Assembly: GCA_002396325.1 (NCBI GenBank)
Contig: DGXM01000147.1
Location: 1-5,388, forward strand
Length of the DNA stretch: 5,388 nt
DNA from: Treponema sp. UBA4232
GTDB taxonomy: Bacteria > Spirochaetota > Spirochaetia > Treponematales > Treponemataceae
Direction: 5' to 3'
The translations under genes were made by a program, and so were the position numbers. How positions within the stretch are numbered: position 1 is the first letter of the stretch; each line of letters starts with the position of its first letter. This document shows positions 1 through 5,388 of the stretch, one piece after another. The notes under the pieces are model-generated. The model had not been told where the DNA came from and made no database searches. It saw only the letters and a program-made list of their open reading frames with translations.

Positions 1-12
1 ACTGCAACCACC

Positions 13-91
13 GTCATCCCGAACTTGATTCGGGATCTCCTCTTCACAAGAGATGCTGAATTAGGTTGCTTGCAACCACGTTCAGCATGAC
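13..91. repeat. Mosaic palindromic intergenic repeat (MITE/REP-like)
   Basis: The ends form imperfect terminal inverted repeats: 13-23 (GTCATCCCGAA) against the reverse complement of 81-91 (GTCATGCTGAA), 9 of 11 bases matching. Inside are three nested hairpins. The first is 16-23 with 29-36, an 8-bp perfect stem with a 5-nt loop. The second is 40-44 with 48-52, 5 bp. The third is 53-60 with 81-88, 8 bp perfect, enclosing 64-69 with 72-77, 6 bp perfect with a 2-nt loop. GTCAT/ATGAC (13-17 with 87-91) can alternatively close the whole unit. Dispersed intergenic repeats of this general look are known in many bacteria. That it is multicopy in this genome is inferred, because only one copy lies in the window. 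No clear target-site duplication was seen. Confidence 0.72.
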
Positions 92-157
92 AATAGTTTC
101 ATCTTTCGGCAAAGTGATTTCCATGATTGTCCAGAAAGTCGTATTGAACATAATCAT
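44..157 (-). CDS. Doubtful small ORF, 35-37 codons, ending inside the repeat
   Basis: Reading leftwards, an ATG at 157-155, or a second in-frame ATG at 151-149, opens a frame of 37 or 35 codons ending in TGA at 46-44. An AGAGGA-like Shine-Dalgarno sequence lies at 165-160. It is well spaced for the second ATG and rather close to the first. The product from the second start begins MFNTTFWTIMEITLPKDE. Its last third is encoded by the palindromic repeat, so the original reading frame may have been longer and been cut or rewritten by repeat insertion. The product resembles nothing I recognise, has no signal peptide, and no convincing promoter was found upstream within ettA. Its ribosome-binding region overlaps the -10 box of the divergent ettA promoter. 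It could equally be a chance ORF. Confidence 0.22.
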   Translation of the reverse strand: MIMFNTTFWTIMEITLPKDETIVMLNVVASNLIQHLL

Positions 158-172
158 TTTCCTCTATATAAT
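144..172 (+). promoter_or_regulatory. Sigma70-type promoter of ettA, predicted leaderless start
   Basis: The -35 hexamer TTGAAC (144-149, 4/6 match to TTGACA), a 17-nt spacer and a perfect TATAAT -10 (167-172) precede the ATG at 179 by only 6 nt. Initiation usually falls about 7 nt past the -10, which here is the A of the start codon. The 25 nt before the ATG contain no purine-rich Shine-Dalgarno sequence, which agrees with a leaderless transcript. The transcription start is inferred. Confidence 0.68.
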
Positions 173-178
173 AACGAT

Positions 179-1942
179 ATGGCAAAGACAGTTGACGACA
201 AAAAAATCATTTATACGATGGATCGGGTGTCGCGTTCATACGGCACAAAGGTCGTGCTCAAAGACATCAGCATTTCATATTACTACGGCGCAAAAATCGG
301 TGTGATCGGTGAAAACGGTGCTGGTAAGTCATCGCTCTTTAAAATCCTTGCAGGTTTGGACAAAGACTTCGTTGGCGAAACCCATATCTCTCCCGGATAC
401 ACTCTCGGATATCTCGAACAGGAACCGCAGCTTGAAGCAGGAAAAACCGTAAAAGAAATAGTGATGGAAGGTGTAAAACCCGTCACGGATCTGCTTGCTG
501 AATTCGACAAAGTGAACGAAGCGTTCGGAGACCCCGATGCTGATTTTGACAAACTCTGCGCACGTCAGGCTGAACTTCAGGAAAAACTCGATGCCGCAGA
601 CGCATGGAATCTTGACGCAAATCTTGAGCTTGCAATGGATGCCCTCCGCTGCCCGCCGCCGGATCAGGTTGTGGATGTTCTCTCGGGAGGTGAAAGACGA
701 CGCGTTGCATTGTGCCGCCTTCTTTTGCAGCAGCCCGACATTCTTCTTTTGGACGAACCGACCAACCACTTGGACGCAGAAACAGTCGCATGGCTTGAGC
801 GTCATCTTCAGAATTACAAGGGAACCGTCATCGCAATCACTCACGACCGCTACTTCCTGGACAACGTGGCCGGATGGATTTTGGAAATGGACCGCGGAGA
901 AGGATACCCGTTCAAGGGAAATTATTCCGCATGGCTTGAGGCAAAGGAAAAGAGGCTTGCCCAGGAAGAAAAACAGGCTTCAATCAGACAGAAGCAGATG
1001 CAGGAAGAGCTTGAGTGGATTCACGCCGGGGCAAAGGGTCGTCAGGCAAAGCACAAGGAGCACATCACAAAATACGAACAGCTTCTTGCCGAAGAAAGCA
1101 AACGGGTCACCCTCAAGGATTCACAAATCTCAATTCCCGCAGGACCCCGTCTTGGAAATCTCGTAATCGATGCGGAAAATCTCACGAAGAGTTTCGACGA
1201 CCGTGTTCTGTTTGAAAACCTTGACTTCCACATTCCGGCAGGTGCTGTGGTCGGAATCGTAGGACCCAACGGAGCAGGTAAAACCACTCTCTTCAAAATG
1301 ATTGCAACCGCCGCAGGTCAGAAAGTCCAGATGCCCGACGGAAGCGAAGGCGAGGAAAAGCCCGACAGCGGAAACCTCAAAATCGGTGAGACCGTAAAAC
1401 TCGTTTATGTCGACCAGATGAGAAGCAGGCTCGATCCGAACAAAACCGTCTGGGAAATGCTTTCCGGTGGAGCAGATTTGGTGAAGCTCGGTGCGGTTGA
1501 CGAAAAAGGCAGACCCGTAAACGGTGCGGTGCGTGAAGTGAACAGCCGTGCATATTGTTCATGGTTCAATTTCAACGGTGCCGAACAAAACAAAAAAATC
1601 AGCGTGCTCTCCGGCGGCGAAAAAAACAGGCTCAATATGGGAATGATGTTTAAGGAAGCGGGAAACGTATTGCTTTTGGACGAACCCACTAACGACCTCG
1701 ACATCACCACGACACGAAGTCTTGAGGAAGCAATCAACGACTTTGCAGGAGTAGTCCTTGTCATAAGCCACGACCGTTATTTCCTCGACCGCGTCTGCAC
1801 ACACATCCTTGCATTCGAAAACAATTCCGAGGTGAAATGGTTCGAAGGCAACTGGAGCGAATACGCAGAGTGGAGACGCAAGATGCTCGGTGACGACGCA
1901 GACCGTCCGCACAAAACGATGTACCGCAAGCTCGTGAGATAA
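179..1942 (+). CDS. ettA: EttA, energy-dependent translational throttle (ABC-F ATPase)
   Basis: This is a cytosolic ABC-F protein of 587 residues with two nucleotide-binding domains and no membrane segments. Family knowledge: EttA binds the ribosomal E site, contacts P-site tRNA and gates entry into elongation according to the ATP/ADP ratio. Domain 1 has Walker A GENGAGKS (44-51), signature LSGGE (168-172) and Walker B with catalytic Glu193 in LLLDEPTNHLD. Domain 2 has Walker A GPNGAGKT (362-369), signature LSGGE (477-481) and catalytic Glu502 in LLLDEPTNDLD. The linker at about 250-325 is charged and helical and contains the GAKGRQAKHK stretch typical of the P-site tRNA-interaction motif. 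The THDRYFLDNVAGWILEMDRGEG stretch and the C-terminal FEGNWSEYAEW are EttA-type rather than Uup- or antibiotic-resistance-type. The ATG at 179 is chosen because the residues that follow align with the EttA N-terminus; the next ATG (218) would cut into it. Against E. coli EttA (555 aa, from memory) the extra length falls in the N-terminus and two domain-2 insertions. Confidence 0.97.
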   Translation: MAKTVDDKKIIYTMDRVSRSYGTKVVLKDISISYYYGAKIGVIGENGAGKSSLFKILAGLDKDFVGETHISPGYTLGYLEQEPQLEAGKTVKEIVMEGVKPVTDLLAEFDKVNEAFGDPDADFDKLCARQAELQEKLDAADAWNLDANLELAMDALRCPPPDQVVDVLSGGERRRVALCRLLLQQPDILLLDEPTNHLDAETVAWLERHLQNYKGTVIAITHDRYFLDNVAGWILEMDRGEGYPFKGNYSAWLEAKEKRLAQEEKQASIRQKQMQEELEWIHAGAKGRQAKHKEHITKYEQLLAEESKRVTLKDSQISIPAGPRLGNLVIDAENLTKSFDDRVLFENLDFHIPAGAVVGIVGPNGAGKTTLFKMIATAAGQKVQMPDGSEGEEKPDSGNLKIGETVKLVYVDQMRSRLDPNKTVWEMLSGGADLVKLGAVDEKGRPVNGAVREVNSRAYCSWFNFNGAEQNKKISVLSGGEKNRLNMGMMFKEAGNVLLLDEPTNDLDITTTRSLEEAINDFAGVVLVISHDRYFLDRVCTHILAFENNSEVKWFEGNWSEYAEWRRKMLGDDADRPHKTMYRKLVR

Positions 1943-1950
1943 AATCACAA

Positions 1951-2805
1951 ATGTCTTACAGCATTGTGCAGGCAAACAAATGGCCCCGTACACTGAAAGA
2001 AAGTGCGGCATTCGCTTTACCCTACGAAGCGGAATGTTGCAAACTCTTCTCGATGATTGAAGCCCGCGACTCTTCGGTGATGACACTCACGGACGACGAC
2101 GGGTTTCCGCACGGGGTCTTTGCCTACACAAAAGGGAAAGTGCTTCTTCCATGTCTCCCGGAAAAAAACGACGATGTGATTGACGCACTTCAATCTTTTC
2201 TATACACGCATCCGGTCTTTTGCATTTCAGGAAAAACGGAATTCATAAACACAGTCCAGACCGCACTCGAAAAAACCGGAACACAGGCCTTGAAAGAATC
2301 CAGGGATTTTGGATTTTTCATACGGGAAAAAAAATCGGCAGCGGAAACACGGTCTCCGGCAGAAACAGAAGATGACGTGGTCTTCGTGCACTGCGGAAAA
2401 AAAGATGCGCAGCGCCTGATTCCACTGCAGCTGGACTACATCCGCGAAGAAGTTCTTCCTGAAGAAATGAAACTCAATCCGGCGGCCGAAAGACTTTCGT
2501 TGGAGCGTCACTTAAAGGAAGGGGCCGTTTATGCTCTGATGACGAAAGATGGAGAGTTCACGGCCAAAGCGCAAATCAACGCACAGACAAAAAATTTCGC
2601 ACTGGTCGGAGGCGTGTTCACAGCCCCTAATTTCCGCAGAAGAGGACACGCAGGATTTCTAATGGAAAATGTTTCAAGAAAAATGGAGGAAAACAAAAAG
2701 ACCGCCGTGCTTTTTGCAAACAAGTCAAACACAGCGGCCCTTTCGTTGTATGAGTCCTGCGGATTTGTCCTCCGCTCGGAATACAAAATCTGCTACTACG
2801 ATTAA
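1951..2805 (+). CDS. GNAT-family N-acetyltransferase
   Basis: A 284-residue soluble protein beginning 8 bp after the ettA stop, so very likely on the same transcript. The C-terminal part (about 155-284) carries the GNAT fold signature. It has a beta4 strand FALVGGVFT (217-224), the acetyl-CoA pyrophosphate loop RRRGHA (229-234, fitting R/Q-x-x-G-x-G/A), a following helix, and N260...A263...Y267 then CGF (270-272), the usual Asn/Tyr pair before the last strands. The N-terminal 130 residues lack a motif I can name. They may be a degenerate N-terminal GNAT-like half, as in other proteins of this size, but that is inference. The acceptor substrate cannot be told. The start is the first ATG after ettA. 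It has only a poor ribosome-binding site (GTGAGA about 11 nt upstream, inside the ettA end), so translation may depend on coupling to ettA. Met35 (2053) is a weaker alternative start. The coding sequence contains A7 and A8 runs (2162-2168, 2327-2334, 2397-2403). Confidence 0.83.
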   Translation: MSYSIVQANKWPRTLKESAAFALPYEAECCKLFSMIEARDSSVMTLTDDDGFPHGVFAYTKGKVLLPCLPEKNDDVIDALQSFLYTHPVFCISGKTEFINTVQTALEKTGTQALKESRDFGFFIREKKSAAETRSPAETEDDVVFVHCGKKDAQRLIPLQLDYIREEVLPEEMKLNPAAERLSLERHLKEGAVYALMTKDGEFTAKAQINAQTKNFALVGGVFTAPNFRRRGHAGFLMENVSRKMEENKKTAVLFANKSNTAALSLYESCGFVLRSEYKICYYD

Positions 2806-2809
2806 CGAA

Positions 2810-3340
2810 TCACTGCTTCACAAAAACAGCCGGAAGATTGAAGTCGAATCCGTTGCCATCCTTCGGAAGATTTTCGCTTGTCACACGGGCTTCGTTCTTA
2901 TCGAACACTTTGAAACTCAGAGTCCAGGTTTCATTCATATTTGAAGTTTTACTGAAGAATGCCTTTTCCTCTTTTTTCGTCACTTTGAACGTGATTTTAT
3001 TCACACCCATTTCGAAAGTGCCGCTCCAAATGACTGTGGATTTGGAACTCTTCTGCGTAACTGTCATCACACCGTTTTCCGCAAGCGTCATAACCGTACT
3101 GCAGGAGCCGTTCACAAAAGCCCACTCCCCGACATACATGGAGACAGCAGCGTTTTTAATTCCCTCGCCAATCTGATTTCCGGTTTCCGCAACAGTACCC
3201 TTGAGTTCCTGCCACACCTGTTTTCCATCATTCACCAAAGCGTTCCATGCCGACGAAAGGGAACCTTCCTCTGCGAACACATTGGAAACCGCCAGCATTG
3301 CAACCACCGAAAAAATCAGCGCAAATCTTCTAAACTTCAT
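2810..3340 (-). CDS. Secreted protein of unknown function, lipocalin-like C-terminal region
   Basis: A 176-residue protein. Residues 1-23 form a clear Sec signal peptide: MKFRR, a hydrophobic core, then VFA before EE, a signal peptidase I site. There is no lipobox cysteine, so it is predicted to be a soluble periplasmic or exported protein. Residues 27-67 look like an amphipathic helix (SSAWNALVNDGKQVWQELKG). Residues 70-176 are strand-rich, starting with a GEWAF motif and a repeated pattern of alternating hydrophobic residues with glycine turns (GTFEMGVNKITFKV). This recalls small lipocalin-like or META-type beta-barrels, but I do not recognise the family. The only cysteine in the mature protein is Cys80. 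It begins 27 bp after the purD stop in the same direction and has a strong AGGAGGT site, so it is probably the distal gene of a purD operon. No functional link to purine synthesis is evident. It ends 4 bp from the convergent acetyltransferase gene. Confidence 0.85.
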   Translation of the reverse strand: MKFRRFALIFSVVAMLAVSNVFAEEGSLSSAWNALVNDGKQVWQELKGTVAETGNQIGEGIKNAAVSMYVGEWAFVNGSCSTVMTLAENGVMTVTQKSSKSTVIWSGTFEMGVNKITFKVTKKEEKAFFSKTSNMNETWTLSFKVFDKNEARVTSENLPKDGNGFDFNLPAVFVKQ

Positions 3341-3345
3341 CTTCC

Positions 3346-3352
3346 ACCTCCT
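3346..3352 (-). promoter_or_regulatory. Strong Shine-Dalgarno site of the secreted-protein gene
   Basis: AGGAGGT on the minus strand lies 5 nt before the ATG at 3340. It fixes the start of the secreted protein, and it shows that this organism uses canonical Shine-Dalgarno initiation, unlike the SD-less starts of ettA and purD in the same window. Confidence 0.9.
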
Positions 3353-3367
3353 GTGAAAATCAAAAAC

Positions 3368-4732
3368 TCAGTTGGATTCCGTTGCACCGGGAAGTCCTAT
3401 ATCCTTGCGGTAGAACATACCCTCGAAGCTGATTGTATGAAGCGCATTGTAAGCCCTGTTCCATGCAGTGTCGAAAGTGTCTCCGTATGCAGAACAGGCA
3501 AGCACGCGACCTCCGCTGGTCACAAGCCCTGTGTAATCCTGTTTTGTGGAATGATCGGCACGTCTGTCCTGAATGGCTCCCGCAACAAACACCTTGGCAC
3601 CGCTCCTGTGCAAATCATCGGTCTCGGCAAAAATCGGAATGCCCTTCTTGTACTCACGGGGATAGCCGCCGCTCACGACCACAGGGGCCACGACGAATCC
3701 CTTTTTCCAGGAAAGCTCGAATGACTTCAAATCTCCGTTTACAATAGACTCGCACAGATGCTCAAAGTCAAAATCCATAAGCGGAAGAACGGCCTGAGTC
3801 TCCGGGTCGCCAAGACGCACATTATATTCAAGACATTTGGGACCGTCTTCAGTGAGCATGATGCCAAAGAAAATGAATCCGCGGTAATCAAAGCCTTCTT
3901 CAATAAGACCTTTCAGCGTGGGCTGAAGAATGTTTTTCTCGAACTGCGACTCAATCAGCGGAGTCACATCGGTCACAGGACAGACCGCTCCCATTCCGCC
4001 GGTGTTGGGACCTTTCGCACCTTCGCAAAGACGCTTGTGGTCACGGGCCGGAAGAAACGGAAGGATGCATGCGGTTCCTTTTTTCACAGAATCAGGGGTT
4101 ACGGAAACAGCCGCAAGAACGGAAATCTCGGTACCGCGCAGATACTCCTCAATCACCAGTTTCGAACCTGCAGAACCGACCTTGCCGTCTTCCATCATCT
4201 CTTTCACCGCATCACGGGCCTGCTGAAGACTCTTCGCAACAACAACACCCTTTCCGGCGGCAAGACCATCGGCCTTCACAACGATGGGGGCACCGTGGCT
4301 TTCAATATAATCAAGAGCGGCATCCTTGTCGGTGAAAGTGGCACTCCGGGCGCAGGCGACTCCGTATTTCTTCATAAAGTCCTTCGCCAAATCCTTGCTC
4401 GCCTCAAGCTGGGCAGCATTCTTTTTCGGACCCACAGCAGGAATATCCGCACTCCAGAACGCATCGGCAAGACCTTCCGCCAGAGGATTTTCAGGACCGA
4501 TCACAGCCATCGTGCATCCTTCGTGACGGGCAATCTGAACATAGCTCTCGTTTTCAGAAAGATTTTCCGCAAGATAATCACATTCGGAAGGAGCAACGTT
4601 TCTGCACTTTGCCTCCTGGGCAGTGCCTCCGTTTCCAGGCACACAAATCACTTCAGAAACCGCCATACTCTGGGCAAGTTTCCATGCTATGGCGTGTTCG
4701 CGTCCGCCGTTTCCAACAACAATAACTTTCAT
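3368..4732 (-). CDS. purD: Phosphoribosylamine-glycine ligase (GAR synthetase)
   Basis: A cytosolic ATP-grasp enzyme that joins 5-phosphoribosylamine and glycine with ATP hydrolysis, giving glycinamide ribonucleotide, the second step of de novo purine synthesis. The N-terminal domain starts MKVIVVGNGGREHA (GNGGREHA at 7-14) and includes IGPENPLAEGLAD (78-90). ATP-grasp motifs follow: VKADGLAAGKGV (152-163), GPNTGGMGA (241-249) and the metal/ATP-binding EYNVRLGDPETQ (302-313). The C-terminal domain begins near VVAPVVVSGGYP (347-358). The length of 454 is somewhat above the usual 420-430. Part of the excess is a longer loop around 209-225 (SVTPDSVKKGTA). The usual acidic residue before GPNTGGMG (often EGDKGPNT) is Ala239 here. 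The start is set by the family N-terminus. The gene sits alone among purine genes, downstream of its own promoter and followed by a secreted-protein gene. A long antisense frame overlaps it but has no support. Confidence 0.97.
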   Translation of the reverse strand: MKVIVVGNGGREHAIAWKLAQSMAVSEVICVPGNGGTAQEAKCRNVAPSECDYLAENLSENESYVQIARHEGCTMAVIGPENPLAEGLADAFWSADIPAVGPKKNAAQLEASKDLAKDFMKKYGVACARSATFTDKDAALDYIESHGAPIVVKADGLAAGKGVVVAKSLQQARDAVKEMMEDGKVGSAGSKLVIEEYLRGTEISVLAAVSVTPDSVKKGTACILPFLPARDHKRLCEGAKGPNTGGMGAVCPVTDVTPLIESQFEKNILQPTLKGLIEEGFDYRGFIFFGIMLTEDGPKCLEYNVRLGDPETQAVLPLMDFDFEHLCESIVNGDLKSFELSWKKGFVVAPVVVSGGYPREYKKGIPIFAETDDLHRSGAKVFVAGAIQDRRADHSTKQDYTGLVTSGGRVLACSAYGDTFDTAWNRAYNALHTISFEGMFYRKDIGLPGATESN

Positions 4733-4738
4733 AACTGT

Positions 4739-4767
4739 ATTGTAAATTAAAAATCCGATTTAGACAA
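4739..4767 (-). promoter_or_regulatory. Sigma70-type promoter of purD, predicted leaderless start
   Basis: On the minus strand the -35 TTGTCT (4767-4762, 4/6 match), a 17-nt spacer and the -10 TACAAT (4744-4739, 5/6 match) end 6 nt before the ATG at 4732. The predicted transcription start is the A of the ATG. No Shine-Dalgarno sequence precedes purD. The spacing is the same as at ettA. There is no room for a purine riboswitch leader on this transcript. Confidence 0.6.
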
Positions 4768-4805
4768 TAAGATTTTACGCAGGCACTTCAAAAATCCATA
4801 CAGGC

Positions 4806-4836
4806 AAAAAAAACGCACCCCCGAAAAGGAAGTGCG
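4806..4836 (-). terminator. Intrinsic terminator of the outer-membrane protein gene
   Basis: On the minus strand a 9-bp stem pairs 4836-4828 with 4822-4814. It has CGCAC/GTGCG at the base, two T-G wobbles and two C-G pairs above, and a 5-nt TTTTC loop. Eight T residues (4813-4806) follow directly. It lies 24 bp past the stop codon of the beta-barrel gene and before the purD promoter, so it separates the two minus-strand units. The plus-strand side lacks a T run, so it acts in one direction only. Confidence 0.87.
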
Positions 4837-4859
4837 CTCAAAATGCCATTCAGATTGAA

Positions 4860-5388
4860 TTACAGGCCGAAGAATGAAAGCGGAATCTTGTATCCGATGT
4901 CAAACACCAGACCACGGCGGGTTCCAACCTTCGAAGCTTGGCTGCCAATAGTCGGCTTTTCCTCGACAGGAAGGAAATCCAGCATGTAGCGTGCTCCGTA
5001 AGTAAGGAATCCCATGCCCAGACGCTGCTCGTAGGTAAGACCCACGCTCAATCCTATATTGAAGATATTGTTGAAATCAACACTGTGGGTATATTTATCG
5101 GTTCCGTCATTTTTTGATTTCCAACCAGTCATCTGCCCAAGCGCAAATGAGAAGTAAGGACCCACAAAGAAATTGAACTTCTTGTACTTGACGGTAAACA
5201 GAACAGGCACATCCAAAGTCACATAATTGACTCCGGCCTTGTAGCTTCCGTTGCCAGACGCAAGATTGTTCACATAAAAATCAACGCCGGGCTGAACTCC
5301 GAAATAACCTCCGAACGGAATATTCACATCAATACCACCGCCGAAATCCAGATTGTCACCGAATGCCTTGAACTCATTCCAACCGTCA
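4860..5388 (-). CDS. Outer-membrane beta-barrel protein, C-terminal part (partial)
   Basis: The frame is open to the window edge and gives at least 175 residues ending at TAA (4862-4860). A GTG at 5327 is in frame but is not the start: codons upstream to 5387 continue a coherent strand pattern (WNEFKAFGDNLDFGGGIDV), so the N-terminus and any signal peptide lie outside. The sequence is a run of amphipathic beta strands with aromatic girdle residues and Gly/Asn/Asp turns: GGYFGVQPGVDFYV, YVTLDVPVLFTVKY, FNFFVGPYFSFALG, FNIGLSVGLTYEQRLG, FLTYGARYML and a last strand VFDIGYKIPLSFFGL. The GVQPGVDFY then LDVPVLFTVKY then VGPYFSFALG order resembles the PorT/OMP_b-brl_2 type of small outer-membrane barrel, which is predicted from pattern rather than from a catalytic motif. 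The terminal hydrophobic strand fits a BAM-recognised barrel end, though the last residue is Leu rather than the common Phe. No substrate can be inferred. Confidence 0.85.
   Translation of the reverse strand, partial: DGWNEFKAFGDNLDFGGGIDVNIPFGGYFGVQPGVDFYVNNLASGNGSYKAGVNYVTLDVPVLFTVKYKKFNFFVGPYFSFALGQMTGWKSKNDGTDKYTHSVDFNNIFNIGLSVGLTYEQRLGMGFLTYGARYMLDFLPVEEKPTIGSQASKVGTRRGLVFDIGYKIPLSFFGL

Noticed and set aside
1..178. CRISPR, tRNA or riboswitch in the upstream non-coding stretch
   Set aside because: There is no regular repeat-spacer pattern, no cloverleaf, and no leader RNA space before ettA; the structure present is explained by one palindromic element and a promoter.
66..305. A plus-strand frame with a hydrophobic stretch (IIIFLYIITIW) upstream of ettA, suggesting a small membrane protein
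   Set aside because: It needs a TTG start inside the palindromic repeat, has no ribosome-binding site, and overlaps ettA by more than 120 bp out of frame.
329..844. A 171-codon minus-strand frame inside ettA rich in Cys and Phe
   Set aside because: Antisense shadow of a fully supported ABC-F gene, with no Shine-Dalgarno sequence or domain.
1559..2086. A 175-codon minus-strand frame spanning the ettA/acetyltransferase junction
   Set aside because: It is antisense to two supported genes and has no recognisable motif or start signal.
2850..2880. A weak hairpin (around ATCCTTCGGAAGAT) followed by TTTT as terminator for the plus-strand operon
   Set aside because: The stem is short with a mismatch and only four T residues follow, inside the coding region of the convergent gene; it is not convincing as an intrinsic terminator.
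3758..4750. A 330-codon open frame on the plus strand, antisense to purD
   Set aside because: It lies wholly over purD, whose product has every family motif. Its own product is low-complexity in Arg/His/Asn with no recognisable domain and no ribosome-binding site; it mirrors purD codon bias.
5325..5327. GTG as the start codon of the beta-barrel gene
   Set aside because: The same frame stays open to the window edge with beta-barrel-like residues, there is no Shine-Dalgarno site before the GTG, and a start here would leave no signal peptide.

Overview
The window reads as a compact piece of bacterial chromosome with five protein genes and very short spacers. The organism has a Gram-negative type envelope: one protein has a Sec signal peptide and another looks like an outer-membrane beta-barrel. 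Mid-range base composition, the flavour of the secreted proteins and the style of the EttA sequence suggest a Treponema-like spirochaete. This is a weak impression; Fibrobacter or another Gram-negative lineage cannot be excluded from sequence alone.

Layout. Positions 1-178 hold no well-supported gene. They contain a mosaic palindromic repeat (about 13-91), a doubtful 37-codon minus-strand ORF that runs into it, and a clear sigma70-type promoter. On the plus strand follow ettA (ABC-F translational throttle, 179-1942) and, 8 bp later, a GNAT-type N-acetyltransferase (1951-2805), probably one transcript. On the minus strand, read right to left, are the end of an outer-membrane beta-barrel protein gene (open at the window edge, stop at 4860) with an intrinsic terminator (4806-4836), then purD (4732-3368, glycinamide ribonucleotide synthetase of de novo purine synthesis), then 27 bp later a small secreted protein of unknown function (3340-2810), probably co-transcribed with purD. 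The two transcription units converge with only 4 bp between stop codons.

The most interesting signal is in gene starts. Both ettA and purD, each first in its transcript, have a -10-like hexamer ending exactly 6 nt before the ATG, a 17-nt spacer, a 4/6 -35 match and no Shine-Dalgarno sequence. In both cases the predicted transcription start is the A of the start codon, so both look like leaderless mRNAs. The secreted-protein gene behind purD instead has a textbook AGGAGGT site, so two initiation modes seem to coexist within one operon. No phage, CRISPR, tRNA or rRNA sequence was seen. No clearly new multi-gene system is visible; the gene content is mostly housekeeping.
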